Below are positions 62,038 to 64,000 of a stretch of 64,000 nucleotides of DNA, piece by piece. The DNA lies in the NCBI GenBank assembly GCA_051294375.1, contig CM119265.1:25444297-25508296 (forward strand), given 5' to 3'. How positions within the stretch are numbered: position 1 is the stretch's first letter; each line of letters starts with the position of its first letter. The translations under genes and the position numbers were made by a program. The stretch is from Paraspadella gotoi (lineage: Eukaryota; Chaetognatha). The notes under the pieces were generated by a model that had not been told where the DNA came from, searched no databases, and saw only the letters and a list, made by a program, of their open reading frames with translations.

Positions 62038-62925
62038 GTAATCCAATCCTTCGCTATATCTCTCATATTATCTTATTCTCACTATGGCTCTCCTTCCCCC
62101 TCTCCTGCACCCTCTCTTACTCCAGCTCTCAGCTAACGATCTCTTATCTCTTCTCCTCGTACCTCATTTGCTCCTCGTTCCATTTTCTTCTCCCATCGTA
62201 CGCCCTTCTTTCATCAATACGTCATGTTTCCGTGGGATGGACTACAAAGGCGAAACCTTGGTGGGCTTGAAATATTTTTTGTTTTTAAAAATATTATATC
62301 ACTGAAAAGGTAATGTTAAAAATCTTAAAATTACGTGATGTAAGATTAGGCGAAAAGTGGTGGAAAGAAGATAAGTATTTACTATGATTTTCATTATTTT
62401 GATAAATTCTTTAATATTATCATCAATTTAATCTATCTCAAAACAACTGTAAAAAATTCTATCTTTTTAATATATTATCTCTTCAATAAAATCCAATGGA
62501 AATCGGGTCATTTATTCCTAATTTCCCTAGCAATTTACTATCAGCAACCAATTCAAAATTTACTATTCATTGAGAGCTGTATACCGGCCACCTTCCTTAT
62601 TACTTACTCCTCATTCGTCATTCATCAGAGTTTATAATTCTTTAATTCAGCTCTCTTCGGCAAGGCAAAATATACACAATTTTTAGTACATTTTTCTTCA
62701 CTTTTTCCAAGTTTTGCATTCGTGCAACGTATTGAAAATATTCAACCACGAAAACTAATTAGTTTTTTATCTTGTTCGAACCGTAAACTCTTAGATTTAA
62801 AATTGTTTCACTCAATCTCTTTATCAAAATCAAAAAGTTATATAACCTGTCTTGTATCGTTTACTTCCTCATTTTTATTCACAATTTCAACTCACGTTTT
62901 ACATTCAATATTTGTTTTAGAGAAT

Positions 62926-63099
62926 CGCACGAAAACACGAGAGCGCACTCGAGTTCCCGTTACAAAACCGCCTTTTTTGGATACAATCGCCCACCACGTC
63001 AAACACGGAGAACAATTTCTGGTTTATAGTTGGCCAGATTTTCCGCCGGCGGATTGTGGATTGTCCCTATGCGCATCGCGACCGGTGTGGCAGAGAAGG
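62926..63099 (+). pseudogene. Second copy of membrane-protein exon 2, frame-damaged
   Basis: Aligns with 59467-59609: shared ACGGAGA.CAAT, CTGGTTTAT, GATTTTC and GGATTGT.CTATGC words, and the identical end GCAGAGAAG|GTAAGTGTGG. One frame reads NTENNFWFIVGQIF and then shifts, so the membrane helix of the first copy is not kept in a single frame. It could be a true tandem duplicate with its own decay or an indel-rich second assembly of the locus. Confidence 0.5.
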
Positions 63100-63299
63100 T
63101 AAGTGTGGGGGAAAAAAGTGTGTTCAGTGTGGCTTTGTTTATTATCTTGTAAAGGCTTGGAGGCCTTGAACCAACAATTCGCCTCGTCCGAAGTCAGGGT
63201 TCAAGATAGCTTGATTCATTTTATGGAATGATCATTTTCTATTGCAATTTTTCATATGTAATCAAATCAGATACACTGAAATACAATAATGATTAATTG

Positions 63300-64000
63300 T
63301 TGGATATTATTATTCATTCCACGAGCGAAGCCAAGCTAAACCATGTACTCTACAATCCACAATAAACAGAAATTAATTCAAAAATACAATATATTCCAAT
63401 TATTTAAAATATATTACATATACTTTAACAGAAAGCATTATTCTCTCTCTTTACCTATCTGCCAAACTCAGGCCCCACACTTTTTCCCCACCACTTAGTG
63501 CCGTTTTTTCTTTCCCTAACCTTAGGTTTTCTTCTTCACACTTATCTCAATTCGCTTAAGTAATTTTTAAATTCTTCTTCGTTCACGTCTTTAATTTTCA
63601 TACGTTAGATAATTTGGTATTATCTCAGTGTTTTTTTTTTTTTTTTTTTTTTTATATTTTTATTTATTTTTTTTTTTGTTGCGGTTTTTCATTTCGGGTT
63701 TGAATCTTCACTTCTGGTTATTGAGATAAGGAATCCAAAACGACAGTTTCACGAATCACTCTGACCAATCACGGAGCCTGTCGTTTTTTGATATCGAGTT
63801 GTTTTTTTTCAACTGCTCTCCACGATATTCGACGCCGTCTGTCCCAGGAAAAAACATAATTTAACGACTAACAATAAATGTTCTGATTTAAACATTTTAC
63901 TGGCTAAATGAACAGCGGACTTAAGCATTCATTTAAGGGAGTTATCCTACCAATGGATCGAAAATAAATAGAGTTATTAAAAAAAATAATTTATAGGAAC
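63300..64000. other. Gene-free window end
   Basis: AT-rich DNA with a long T homopolymer at 63630-63690. No coding segment or splice-bounded frame seen. Confidence 0.45.

Overview
This is animal nuclear DNA from a draft assembly. Genes have small exons and GT-AG introns, and GC-rich exons sit in AT-rich introns. Short tandem repeats are very dense, above all (GA)n/(TC)n. There are 16 runs of N, four of them exactly 25 N. An annexin, a DZANK1-like protein and a MYND-finger protein, together with tRNA-derived SINEs, point to a metazoan, probably an invertebrate. Five degenerate tracts built on CCCTAA (TTAGGG-type) mildly favour a lineage with TTAGGG telomeres. I cannot name the species.

Layout. 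Positions 1 to about 37 kb are almost gene-free: microsatellites, minisatellites, a 71-bp satellite array (12.5-14.6 kb), copies of a dispersed element carrying a telomere-like tract, a SINE and gaps. Only a few weak exon candidates occur there (18.4, 26.7, 30.3 and 30.8 kb). Genes begin at 37.5 kb: (1) an unrecognised Ser/Pro-rich protein, + strand, 37.5-40.1 kb; (2) a 1007-residue, mostly disordered protein ending in a complete MYND zinc finger, + strand, 44.45-49.31 kb, six coding exons joined in phase; (3) on the - strand, converging on it, an annexin with four intact repeats (49.99-52.99 kb); (4) directly upstream of the annexin on the same strand, a DZANK1-like protein (53.4-54.9 kb), whose last good exon joins the first annexin exon in phase; (5) divergently, from 55.93 kb on the + strand, an unrecognised membrane-protein gene whose later exons carry frameshifts.

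Most notable: the possible DZANK1-like/annexin fusion; a 52-bp array of about 15 units in an annexin intron in which every unit copies the end of the preceding exon with its 5' splice site; an inverted repeat of about 1 kb (55.4-56.5 and 58.1-59.2 kb) that copies the first exon of the membrane-protein gene; and SINE copies whose palindromic core is flipped.

Limits. Many segments beside 25-N gaps show dense single-base indels, as in uncorrected long reads. Frameshifts, inverted copies and some duplications may therefore be assembly artefacts. Exon models come from splice signals, phase and reading frame only; no transcript evidence was available.
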